Assembly: GCA_027063295.1 (NCBI GenBank)
Contig: JAMORZ010000114.1
Location: forward strand, 1-8,881
Length of the DNA: 8,881 nucleotides
DNA from: Sulfurimonas sp.
GTDB taxonomy: Bacteria; Campylobacterota; Campylobacteria; Campylobacterales; Sulfurimonadaceae
Direction: 5' to 3'
Numbering within the stretch: position 1 is the first letter of the stretch; every line of letters starts with the position of its first letter. Below, in pieces: positions 1 through 6,090 of the stretch. A program made the position numbers and the translations under genes. The notes beneath the pieces are model-generated. The model saw only the letters and a list, made by a program, of their open reading frames with translations, made no database searches and was not told the origin of the DNA.

Positions 1-471
1 CCTAGCTATGATGGCGCTTACTTTGGTAAGAAAAAGAAAAACTATGGTGGTAAAGCAGTATATATCCATAAACTAGATAAAAAGTACAAAATGTATGCAG
101 TAAAACGCAGATGGAGTGAGGAGTGGCCAAGTGAGAAGTGGAACTACCAAGATAACTTAGCACTCAACCCTGCAAAAAGTAAAACAGGCAAATCTGCACA
201 AGATGTACCACACCCAAAAGGTAAAGGCGATGAAGCTAGTGAGTCTGCACAAAATGAAGCAAAGATCACAAAAAAAGAGCTCAAAGAGTTTTTAACTTCT
301 GTAGAAGGCATTGGTAAGAAAAAGGTTGAAAAAATCATAGAGCATTTTGGTGATGTAGATGAGGTTGTTGGTGTTATTCATCAAAACCCTTCTATCTTAA
401 CAGAGGTAAAAGGGATTACAAAAAAACTAGCTGCAAAAGTGGAAGCAGCTTGGAAAAAACTTTTAGACTAG
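1..471 (+). CDS. Helix-hairpin-helix protein, 5' end outside window
   Basis: The frame is open from base 1 to the TAG at 469-471, giving 156 visible residues. The ATG at 91 has no Shine-Dalgarno sequence and the frame continues upstream of it, so the true start is probably outside the window. Visible residues 1-55 are Lys/Tyr/Trp-rich, including a segment with several Trp residues around 38-47, which I do not recognise. Residues 56-90 are a polar, probably disordered linker. Residues about 92-154 form two consecutive helix-hairpin-helix motifs with hairpins GIG (103-105) and GIT (138-140), spaced as in the (HhH)2 module at the C-terminus of UvrC and XPF-type nucleases. That module binds DNA non-specifically through the backbone. 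I infer a DNA-binding protein. No catalytic domain is visible, so neither nuclease activity nor a repair role can be claimed. It converges on dnaX and shares a terminator with it. Confidence 0.75.
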   Translation, partial: PSYDGAYFGKKKKNYGGKAVYIHKLDKKYKMYAVKRRWSEEWPSEKWNYQDNLALNPAKSKTGKSAQDVPHPKGKGDEASESAQNEAKITKKELKEFLTSVEGIGKKKVEKIIEHFGDVDEVVGVIHQNPSILTEVKGITKKLAAKVEAAWKKLLD

Positions 472-492
472 TTTTTTCCTTATCTTAATTTG

Positions 493-535
493 AAAAGGTG
501 ATTGTTAGATCTTTGATTGAACGATCACCTTTTTT
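493..535. terminator. Bidirectional hairpin terminator between the HhH gene and dnaX
   Basis: The arms 493-506 and 520-533 pair over 14 bp with a single G-U type mismatch, around a 13-nt loop at 507-519. Read on the plus strand, the hairpin ends in a run of six T (530-535) and lies 21 nt after the HhH stop codon. Read on the minus strand, it ends in TTTTC, and the dnaX stop codon (507-505) lies at the loop/arm junction. The first arm on that strand therefore encodes part of the DnaX C-terminus. Convergent genes sharing one A-flanked, T-flanked hairpin is the standard bidirectional intrinsic terminator arrangement. Confidence 0.85.
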
Positions 536-2244
536 GCTTCAAACATCTCGATAGCTTTTTGAACTATAGGTTCTTTTGTGATATCGGTGCCATTGATCTC
601 ATCTTGGATCGATGCTTCATTGCAGTTCATTACACAACTTGCTGCTCCCCCCATCTCAATATCTTCTACCATAGAGGGTGGCTGTGGTTCTTCTTGTTGT
701 GTTGATTGAGTCTTTTTTTGTTGCTGAGGTTGCTCGTTTTGTGGTTTTGAACAAGCGATACCTTTGATAGTAGTTTCAAACCCAAACACTTCACGTGTAA
801 GTTGTTTGATAACTCCATACCCGTGGCGAAGTAGTTTTTTACACTTCTCATCCGCACAACTCTCCCATGTAAGGATGTTTTCTTCAAAAGAGATAAATGT
901 GATATTATTCGTAAAACACTCTCCAAGCTCTGCATTTCTATCGGTTATTTTTGCTAATAACTCTTCAAAAAGTTTATAAGAGGTGTTTGATGGTTGTGCA
1001 GGAGCTACTTGTTCCTCTTGAAGTGCTAAAGGCTCTTTTTTATTTGAAGGTGTTTTATCTTCTTGTTGTGGAGGTGTTGGCGTCTCAGGAGTTGTTGATT
1101 GGATCTTGATCGTTGTGTTTTGTTGTGGTACTTGAGGAGCTGGACACTCATCAGAGATTGTAAGATCAACTCGTTTAACATTATTTTGAAGAGATTCTAT
1201 CATCTGGTCTATCTCTTTGATACGTAGTGCTTCTATCATCTTAAAAAAGATCATGGAAAGTACAAAAGAGCCATCTGCATTGATGCTAAAGAGGTACTTT
1301 GCATCAGAGAGGATTCTAAAAAATCTATCAAGCACAAGTGTAGAAAAGAGGGCATCTTGGTTGTACATTTTTTCTTTGAGATAAGCAATCAGCTCATCAA
1401 CCACCATCTCACTTTCATAATCTTCTAGTGCTTTTGTATACTCTACAAGCTTTGCATAATCTTTTGCAAAAACAGCATTGAAAAGCTCGGCAATGAACTG
1501 AGGATCAACAAGTCCGAGCATATCAGTGACAGTAGCAACATCTACATACCCTTTGGAATAGATGATAGCTTGATCTAAAAGTGTGAGTGTATCACGAAGG
1601 CTTCCACTTCCACTTCTTGCTAAAATCTCAAGTGCATTTGGTTCATACCCAATCTCTTCTAAATTAAGTATGTGTGCAAGATGATCTACAATTTTGTTTG
1701 TCGCAATACTCTTGAAACGAAAATGTTGCGTTCTACTAAGAATAGTTGCCGGAAGTTTAAGTGGATCAGTTGTTGCCAAGATAAACTTTACATACTCTGG
1801 TGGCTCTTCGAGAGTTTTAAGTAGGGCATTGAAAGCTTCTTTTGTAAGCATATGCACTTCATCGATAATGAAGATTTTAAACCTTGCCACTGCTGGTTTA
1901 TATTTGGTTTGCTCAATAAGATCACGTATATCATCTATCTTACGACTTGATGCTCCATCTATCTCGATGATATCCATATGGCGACCCTCTATTGCCATAG
2001 TACAGTTAGAACATTTTCCACATGGCTGGTGGCTCATACCCTCTTCACAGATAAGAGCTTTTGCAAAGATACGAGCAGTTGAAGTTTTTCCACTTCCTCG
2101 AAGTCCTGAGAAGAGGTAAGCGTGGGAGAGCCTGTTAGAATCTAGTGCAAGGGAGAGTGTTTGTGCAACAGTCTCCTGACCGATAAGCTCATCAAAGTTG
2201 GATGGACGATACTTTCTTGCTAAAACTTCTCTAAACTCTTTCAA
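505..2244 (-). CDS. dnaX: DNA polymerase III subunit tau (clamp loader ATPase)
   Basis: This is the AAA+ motor of the clamp loader, which loads the beta sliding clamp and links polymerase cores to the helicase. In the 579-residue protein I see Walker A GLRGSGKTS (47-55), a zinc module with Cys 66, 75, 78 and 81, Walker B DEVH (128-131), sensor 1 LATTD (156-160), SRT (170-172) where the family has SRC, and sensor 2 GSLRDTL (214-220). A helical collar region runs to about 365. A Pro/Gln/Thr-rich linker (about 367-422) leads to a folded C-terminal region (423-500), a Gln-rich second linker (501-524) and a conserved tail (555-579). The start is TTG at 2244. It has AAAGG about 6 nt upstream, no ATG nearby in frame, and the conserved ARKYRP at residues 9-14 fixes the N-terminus. 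A slippery A AAA AAG sits at codons 509-511. It is the last gene of the rho-murI-murD-dnaX block. Confidence 0.96.
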   Translation of the reverse strand: MKEFREVLARKYRPSNFDELIGQETVAQTLSLALDSNRLSHAYLFSGLRGSGKTSTARIFAKALICEEGMSHQPCGKCSNCTMAIEGRHMDIIEIDGASSRKIDDIRDLIEQTKYKPAVARFKIFIIDEVHMLTKEAFNALLKTLEEPPEYVKFILATTDPLKLPATILSRTQHFRFKSIATNKIVDHLAHILNLEEIGYEPNALEILARSGSGSLRDTLTLLDQAIIYSKGYVDVATVTDMLGLVDPQFIAELFNAVFAKDYAKLVEYTKALEDYESEMVVDELIAYLKEKMYNQDALFSTLVLDRFFRILSDAKYLFSINADGSFVLSMIFFKMIEALRIKEIDQMIESLQNNVKRVDLTISDECPAPQVPQQNTTIKIQSTTPETPTPPQQEDKTPSNKKEPLALQEEQVAPAQPSNTSYKLFEELLAKITDRNAELGECFTNNITFISFEENILTWESCADEKCKKLLRHGYGVIKQLTREVFGFETTIKGIACSKPQNEQPQQQKKTQSTQQEEPQPPSMVEDIEMGGAASCVMNCNEASIQDEINGTDITKEPIVQKAIEMFEAKKVIVQSKI

Positions 2245-2270
2245 ACGCAGCCTTTATATTTAGTGTGCTT

Positions 2271-2279
2271 ATTTTAGCA
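2271..2279 (-). promoter_or_regulatory. Candidate extended -10 promoter for dnaX
   Basis: On the minus strand the sequence reads TGC then TAAAAT, an extended -10 element, 27 nt upstream of the TTG start. A transcript would begin near 2264 and carry a leader of about 20 nt with AAAGG before the start codon. No -35 box is found at 17 nt (the bases there read TGCCCA), which is usual for sigma-70 promoters in Campylobacterota. It would let dnaX be expressed independently of the rho-murI-murD transcript. Prediction only. Confidence 0.5.
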
Positions 2280-2304
2280 TGAAAATAGTTAAATGGGCAT
2301 TTAA

Positions 2305-3510
2305 TTAAAGAGCTTTTACTCGCTCTTTGAAAAGATCACCCCTTTGTGCATAAGAGCTAAACTCATCCAAACTTGCAGCCGCTGGGGAGAGTAGGGCAAC
2401 TTCATTTTTTTTGAGATGTACATCGATGTTTGTGATGGCATCTTTGAGATCTCTGCATCGTGTTGCGTTTATGGAGTGTTTTTGTGCAAGTTGGAGCAGT
2501 TTTGTTTTGTTGCTCCCAATAGTGTAGATATGAAGTTTTTTATCTTCTAAAAAAACAAAGAGTTCTTCAAGGTCTACACCCTTGTCATCACCACCTAATA
2601 TGAGATGAATAAAGTATTCTTCATAGCGTTTTACTGCAGCGATAGTGGCATCGAGATTTGTTGCTTTTGTATCGTTGACCCAAAGACGATCTTTGGAGTC
2701 TCTTAGTTCCTCTTGACGATGAGGCTCAAGTGCAAAAGAGTTGATAGCTTTGTAGGCGATTCTATCGTTGAGAAGTTTATCAGCTGCCATGGCCAAAAGG
2801 GCATCGAGTAAAAATGCACCTTCAAATTTCACCTTTGAGCTATCTATCTCAAAGTGAGTTGCTAGATCATCTTTATCTTTATACGTGATAAGCTTTGCTC
2901 TTGTTGGAGTGTTTTTATACTCCTCAGGGATGATAGCAGTATCAACACTTCTCATCATACTCAAAGGTTTGAGTTTATCTTCTATATAGCCCTCCATACT
3001 TCCATGCCAGCTAAGATGATCTGGTGAGAGTGGTAAAAGTATGTAGAGATTTGGTGTAGCCTCATTGGTGTAGTGCATTGTAAATGAACTTGTTTCAAGT
3101 ATCCAGATAGGAGCACTTTGATCAAGTTCTGCTAATGGTGTACCGATATTTCCACCAGCAAGAGAGCCTTTGTCTTTTAAAAGATGTTGCATCATTTGAG
3201 TTGTTGTGGTTTTGCCGTTTGTTCCACTGATCCAGATTTTGAAGTTTTGCACATCTTTAAAGAAGTCATACTCACTTATGAGATGTTTTGCTTTTTGTAT
3301 GAGAGGGTTTGAAGGTGGGATTCCAGGGCTTGTGATCTCAAGGTCTGAAAACTCAGGGTCAAACTCATTTGATGGTCTTACAAATGAGCCATTTTCTCCA
3401 CCATAAGGCTCAGTGCAACTATCGTCATAAAATACTGCATTTTTGATATGTTTGCTTAGTGGTTTAGTGGTGTTGCCATACCCAAAAATAGAGATACGTT
3501 TATGCTTCAT
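2305..3510 (-). CDS. murD: UDP-N-acetylmuramoyl-L-alanine--D-glutamate ligase
   Basis: This cytoplasmic, ATP-dependent ligase adds D-Glu to UDP-MurNAc-L-Ala in peptidoglycan synthesis. I place the start at the ATG at 3510 (401 aa) rather than the in-frame start at 3561. The N-terminal Rossmann motif RISIFGYG begins 5 residues after 3510, and the longer form would overlap murI by 62 nt. Motifs are P-loop GTNGKTT (96-102), GGNIGTPL (119-126), ETSSF (139-143), DHLSWHG (164-170) with Lys179 in the position of the carbamylated lysine, LEPHRQE (261-267), NDTKATN (279-285), LILGGDDKG (303-311), and LLSPAAASLDEF (373-384) with QRG at 389-391. The length is short for the family (E. coli 438). The Mur-ligase HNxxN motif is missing: the equivalent stretch reads AFLLD (232-236). 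The start codon lies inside the end of murI (11-nt overlap, bases 3500-3510) with only a weak AGTGGA ribosome site, suggesting translational coupling. Confidence 0.95.
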   Translation of the reverse strand: MKHKRISIFGYGNTTKPLSKHIKNAVFYDDSCTEPYGGENGSFVRPSNEFDPEFSDLEITSPGIPPSNPLIQKAKHLISEYDFFKDVQNFKIWISGTNGKTTTTQMMQHLLKDKGSLAGGNIGTPLAELDQSAPIWILETSSFTMHYTNEATPNLYILLPLSPDHLSWHGSMEGYIEDKLKPLSMMRSVDTAIIPEEYKNTPTRAKLITYKDKDDLATHFEIDSSKVKFEGAFLLDALLAMAADKLLNDRIAYKAINSFALEPHRQEELRDSKDRLWVNDTKATNLDATIAAVKRYEEYFIHLILGGDDKGVDLEELFVFLEDKKLHIYTIGSNKTKLLQLAQKHSINATRCRDLKDAITNIDVHLKKNEVALLSPAAASLDEFSSYAQRGDLFKERVKAL

Positions 3511-4246
3511 AGATCCACTTGTTTGCAGTTGTTCGTAATGCTTCAGGATTTTCAGAAGCAAAGAATTTTAGTTTTGTATCTTCATATCTATATGTAAAGT
3601 CCATAGAGTTTTCAAGATACTCAACAATAGCATCTCCTGAGTGGATCAGTTGCGTTTTTGTACCAAAAAACTCTTGAAGTGCATCACTCAAAAGTGGAAA
3701 ATGGGTACACCCCAAGATAACAGCATCAGGGTGTGGAAGGTGTTTGAAGTAGTGTTTGATGGTTGCATCTAAAATCTCACCACTGAGGATATTTTCCTCA
3801 ACTAGGGGAACAAAAAGGGGTGTTGCTTTTGTCTGAATATTGTCAAACCCTTGTTTTTTTAGCCCTTTTTCGTATGCTTTAGAGTTGATAGTTGCGTTTG
3901 TACCGATGATAAGGATGTTGTTTGTGTTGTTATCTACTGCATTGGTTGCAGCTAGAATTCCAGCTTCTACAACCCCTACAACAGGGCAGAGTGCAGCTTC
4001 ACGCATCTCATCAAGTGCATAAGCACTCACTGTGTTACAAGCTACGATAATCATATCAAGGTCAAAGTTTTTAAAAAACTCAACAGCTTCTATAGCATAA
4101 CGGATAATGGTGTTTTTCTCTTTAGAACCATACGGTACACGGGCAGTATCACCAAAGTAGATAATCTCCTCAAAGAGTTTGTGTTCAAGAAGGGACTTTA
4201 CAACACTCAGCCCCCCAATCCCACTATCAAAAACACCTATTTTCAT
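3500..4246 (-). CDS. murI: Glutamate racemase
   Basis: This cofactor-independent racemase converts L-Glu to the D-Glu used by MurD. The protein has 248 residues, typical for the family. The N-terminal signature FDSGIGGLSV (6-15) contains Asp7 and Ser8, followed by GDTARVPYG (32-40). The two catalytic cysteines are Cys70 in ACNT (69-72) and Cys180 in LGCTHFPLL (178-186). All active-site signatures are intact. The ATG at 4246-4244 shares one base with the TAA of rho (4248-4246), a stop-start overlap that fits translational coupling. Only a weak GGA lies upstream as ribosome site. The 3' end overlaps murD by 11 nt, so the enzyme making D-Glu and the enzyme consuming it are produced from one message. 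Identification is very secure. Confidence 0.97.
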   Translation of the reverse strand: MKIGVFDSGIGGLSVVKSLLEHKLFEEIIYFGDTARVPYGSKEKNTIIRYAIEAVEFFKNFDLDMIIVACNTVSAYALDEMREAALCPVVGVVEAGILAATNAVDNNTNNILIIGTNATINSKAYEKGLKKQGFDNIQTKATPLFVPLVEENILSGEILDATIKHYFKHLPHPDAVILGCTHFPLLSDALQEFFGTKTQLIHSGDAIVEYLENSMDFTYRYEDTKLKFFASENPEALRTTANKWIYEA

Positions 4247-5598
4247 TATTTGTCCGTGTTCATACTCTCAAGAAACTCTTGGTTTGTCTCTTTTTTACCC
4301 ATAGTGTTGTAGATAAATTTAAGTGCTTCTACCTCATTATCTTGTTTATGAAGCATTTGACGGAGGATAAACACTTTTTGTAATACATCTTTACCAATAA
4401 GAAGATCATCTTTACGTGTACCAGATTTAAGGATATCGATAGCAGGGAAGATTCTTCTATCTGCGATTTTTCTATCAAGAACCACTTCCATATTACCTGT
4501 ACCTTTGAACTCCTCAAAGATCACTTCATCCATACGGCTACCTGTATCTACAAGAGCTGTTGCGATGATAGTTAAACTTCCACCTTTTTCGATGTTACGA
4601 GCAGCTCCAAAGAAACGTTTTGGTCTGTGAAGTGCATTTGCATCAACCCCACCAGAGAGCACTTTACCACTTGATGGTGTAACTGTATTGTAAGCACGTG
4701 CAAGGCGTGTGATAGAGTCAAGAAGTATTACAACATCACGACCAAGCTCTACACGACGTTTTGCTTTTTCTATCACCATCTCAGCTACTTTAACATGGTT
4801 TTTTGCAGGCATATCAAAAGTTGAGCTATATACTTCACCTTTAACACTTCTCTCCATATCTGTAACCTCTTCAGGTCTCTCATCAACAAGTAATACCATA
4901 AGATCAATCTCTGCATGGTTTGCACTAATACCGTGAGCTATCTCTTTTAAAAGCTCTGTTTTACCACTTCTAGGAGGGGCTACAATAAGTCCACGTTGCC
5001 CCTTACCAATAGGACTAAAAAGATCAAGCATACGACCAGTAAGCCCTTTTTCACGGTACTCAAGTTTGATCTGTTCTTCTGGGTAAAGTGGTGTGAGGTT
5101 GTCAAAGAGTGGACGTTTTTTGCTCTCTTCTGGCGGAAGGGAGTTTACCGCTTCTATCTTGATAAGTGCATAGTAACGCTCTTGATCTTTTGGAGGGCGA
5201 ACTTGACCAGTTACTACATCTCCGTTACGAAGTGCAAAACGTTTGATCTGTGTACTAGAAACATAAGCATCATTTCCAGACTCACCAAATGATTTGTCGA
5301 TAGAACGGATAAAGCCATACCCATCTTGCATAATCTCTAAGATACCAGAGAAGAGGATAAAACCACCTTGCTCTGTTTGCGCTTTTAAAATCTCAAAGAT
5401 CACATCTTGACGTTTAAGCTCATTTGGATGCTCAACACCAAGCTCCTCAGCTATCGCTACTAACTCTTCGATAGTTTTTGTACGAAGCTCTTCTACACTA
5501 GAACCTTTTACAGGAGTATGTGTACGTTTTGAATTGTTGTTACGATTGTTATTTTTGTTTTTGTTGTTACGAGGTTGTTGGGAGTTGTTTTCACTCAT
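4246..5598 (-). CDS. rho: Transcription termination factor Rho
   Basis: This is the hexameric RNA-dependent ATPase and translocase that ends transcription at C-rich rut sites. The protein has 450 residues against 419 in E. coli. The excess is an Asn/Lys/Arg-rich tail (about 2-30), probably disordered. Residues about 34-75 form the Rho N-terminal helical domain. The cold-shock-like RNA-binding fold spans about 80-153, with DGYGFIRS (92-99) and RPPKDQERYYAL (134-145). Walker A is APPRSGKTE (207-215); E. coli has APPKAGKTM, so K to R, A to S and M to E differ here. DERPEEVTDM is at 239-248, Walker B/DSITRLARAYN at 294-304, the Q-loop LSGGVDANALHRPKRFFGA at 314-332, and an arginine-rich GTGNMEVVLDRK stretch at 366-377. 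The ATG at 5598 is preceded by AAGG about 10 nt upstream. It is the first gene of a rho-murI-murD cluster and has its own promoter. Confidence 0.98.
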   Translation of the reverse strand: MSENNSQQPRNNKNKNNNRNNNSKRTHTPVKGSSVEELRTKTIEELVAIAEELGVEHPNELKRQDVIFEILKAQTEQGGFILFSGILEIMQDGYGFIRSIDKSFGESGNDAYVSSTQIKRFALRNGDVVTGQVRPPKDQERYYALIKIEAVNSLPPEESKKRPLFDNLTPLYPEEQIKLEYREKGLTGRMLDLFSPIGKGQRGLIVAPPRSGKTELLKEIAHGISANHAEIDLMVLLVDERPEEVTDMERSVKGEVYSSTFDMPAKNHVKVAEMVIEKAKRRVELGRDVVILLDSITRLARAYNTVTPSSGKVLSGGVDANALHRPKRFFGAARNIEKGGSLTIIATALVDTGSRMDEVIFEEFKGTGNMEVVLDRKIADRRIFPAIDILKSGTRKDDLLIGKDVLQKVFILRQMLHKQDNEVEALKFIYNTMGKKETNQEFLESMNTDK

Positions 5599-5612
5599 AT
5601 AGTGACTGCCTT

Positions 5613-5644
5613 AATTTGTTGGGATTGGAATGGGGGAAAGATGT
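5613..5644 (-). promoter_or_regulatory. C-rich, G-free tract in the rho leader (candidate rut site)
   Basis: The minus-strand (sense) sequence of these 32 bases has 13 C and no G, including a run of five C, one of three C and several YC dinucleotides. It lies between the predicted rho transcription start (near 5671) and the rho ATG. C-rich, G-poor, unstructured RNA is what Rho binds, and E. coli rho is known to be autoregulated through termination in its leader. The tract stands out in this AT-rich region. Its function as an autoregulatory rut is an inference. Confidence 0.45.
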
Positions 5645-5677
5645 CTAAAAGTGTCTTGCACCTTCTTTATGGGTGTA

Positions 5678-5707
5678 ATTTTACACTTTTTATACATCTA
5701 AAGTCAA
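5678..5707 (-). promoter_or_regulatory. Promoter of the rho-murI-murD transcript
   Basis: On the minus strand TTGACT (5707-5702) is separated by 18 nt from TAAAAT (5683-5678). This is the only pair in the window with both sigma-70 boxes close to consensus. The predicted start near 5671 gives a leader of about 70 nt. The -10 box lies within a perfect dyad, GTGTAA-TT-TTACAC (plus strand 5673-5686 approximately), which could be an operator. A 10-bp palindrome TTTCTAGAAA sits just upstream (5716-5725). Confidence 0.6.
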
Positions 5708-5781
5708 GTTTTTAGTTTCTAGAAAATATGAAAAAAGAATAATGTTTTATTTTGTTGAATTATACTAGTAAAAATAGATGT

Positions 5782-6063
5782 TTATGATGGATCTATGACA
5801 CCATCATTATATTTCCACTCTCCATCAACTTGCACAAAATAGCTTTTTTCATGAAGAACACCTTTGTGCCCATACTCATCGTAGTATGCTTTAAATTCGA
5901 CTATATTATCGTGAGCATTAAGTATCTCAAGGCGTAACCAGCGTATATGTGCAAGAGTTGCCAAATCTTGAGCTTTTTGATGAAGAGAAGTCTCTTCAAG
6001 GTAGCTCCAATTGTTAGCCTTAAAAGCTTCGTATCTACTTATCATAAGTTCTTTGGGATTCAT
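5782..6063 (-). CDS. Small YchJ-type (UPF0225 middle-domain) NTF2-like protein
   Basis: The protein has 93 residues. It resembles the middle domain of the YchJ/UPF0225 family: an LMISRYEAF opening (6-14), a YLEETS segment (21-26), IRWLRLEIL (40-48), VEFKAYYDE (55-63) and HEKSYFVQVDGEWKYNDG (71-88). These match the family's W-LxLE, VEFxA and HEKS-F-GxWxY pattern, a cone-shaped NTF2-like fold. The Cys-rich SEC-C zinc motifs that flank this domain in E. coli YchJ (152 aa) are absent, so this is the bare domain. The molecular function of the family is not established, and I assign none. The start ATG at 6063 has TAAGGTG 4-6 nt upstream, a good ribosome site. It is transcribed divergently from pta with a 57-nt gap, and in the same direction as rho, 183 nt away. 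Confidence 0.85.
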   Translation of the reverse strand: MNPKELMISRYEAFKANNWSYLEETSLHQKAQDLATLAHIRWLRLEILNAHDNIVEFKAYYDEYGHKGVLHEKSYFVQVDGEWKYNDGVIDPS

Positions 6064-6081
6064 AAAACACCTTACTTTTTT

Positions 6082-6090
6082 TGATATACT
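6082..6090 (+). promoter_or_regulatory. Extended -10 promoter for pta-ackA
   Basis: TGA followed by TATACT (6085-6090) forms an extended -10 box, one base off TATAAT, with a T-run just upstream. The predicted start near 6097 gives a leader of about 24 nt containing the Shine-Dalgarno GAGGA (6106-6110), 10 nt before the pta ATG. The alternative TAAAAT at 6095-6100 would start the RNA inside the Shine-Dalgarno and is less likely. Confidence 0.55.

Larger units (their letters stand above)
5599..5781. other. Non-coding region between rho and the YchJ-type gene
   Basis: These 183 bases hold the rho promoter, a leader with a C-rich tract and nested inverted repeats, a 10-bp palindrome (5716-5725) and a plus-strand TATACT promoter-like element (5761-5766). 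No open frame and no T-tailed terminator hairpin for the YchJ-type gene is visible. Read-through from that gene into rho is therefore possible. Confidence 0.6.

Noticed and set aside
1036..1041. A-run (A6 on the minus strand) in dnaX linker as a frameshift site
   Set aside because: The codons are AAT AAA AAA GAG. The heptamer T AAA AAA is not slippery, because a -1 slip would pair the P-site tRNA with UAA.
1694..2119. 141-codon open frame on the plus strand opposite the dnaX ATPase domain
   Set aside because: It lies wholly inside a strongly conserved coding region on the other strand, has no ribosome site, and its translation resembles no family. It is a mirror of the dnaX codon pattern.
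2307..2328. Hairpin at the end of murD (7-bp arms AAAGAGC/GCTCTTT, 8-nt loop) as a terminator before dnaX
   Set aside because: On the transcribed strand it is followed by AATTAAATGCC, not a T-run, and the stem is short and AT-rich. At most it is a pause or processing site.
3511..3561. Longer murD start at 3561 (17 extra residues)
   Set aside because: It would overlap murI by 62 nt and place extra residues before the Rossmann strand that starts family members. The ATG at 3510 fits the family and gives an 11-nt overlap.
4996..5292. 98-codon plus-strand open frame opposite rho
   Set aside because: It is opposite the Rho RNA-binding and Walker A regions, with no promoter or ribosome site and no recognisable domain.
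5735..5767. AT-rich inverted repeat downstream of the YchJ-type gene as a terminator
   Set aside because: Only 5 bp of A/T pairing (ATAAT/ATTAT) around a long loop, with no stable stem or suitable T-tail.
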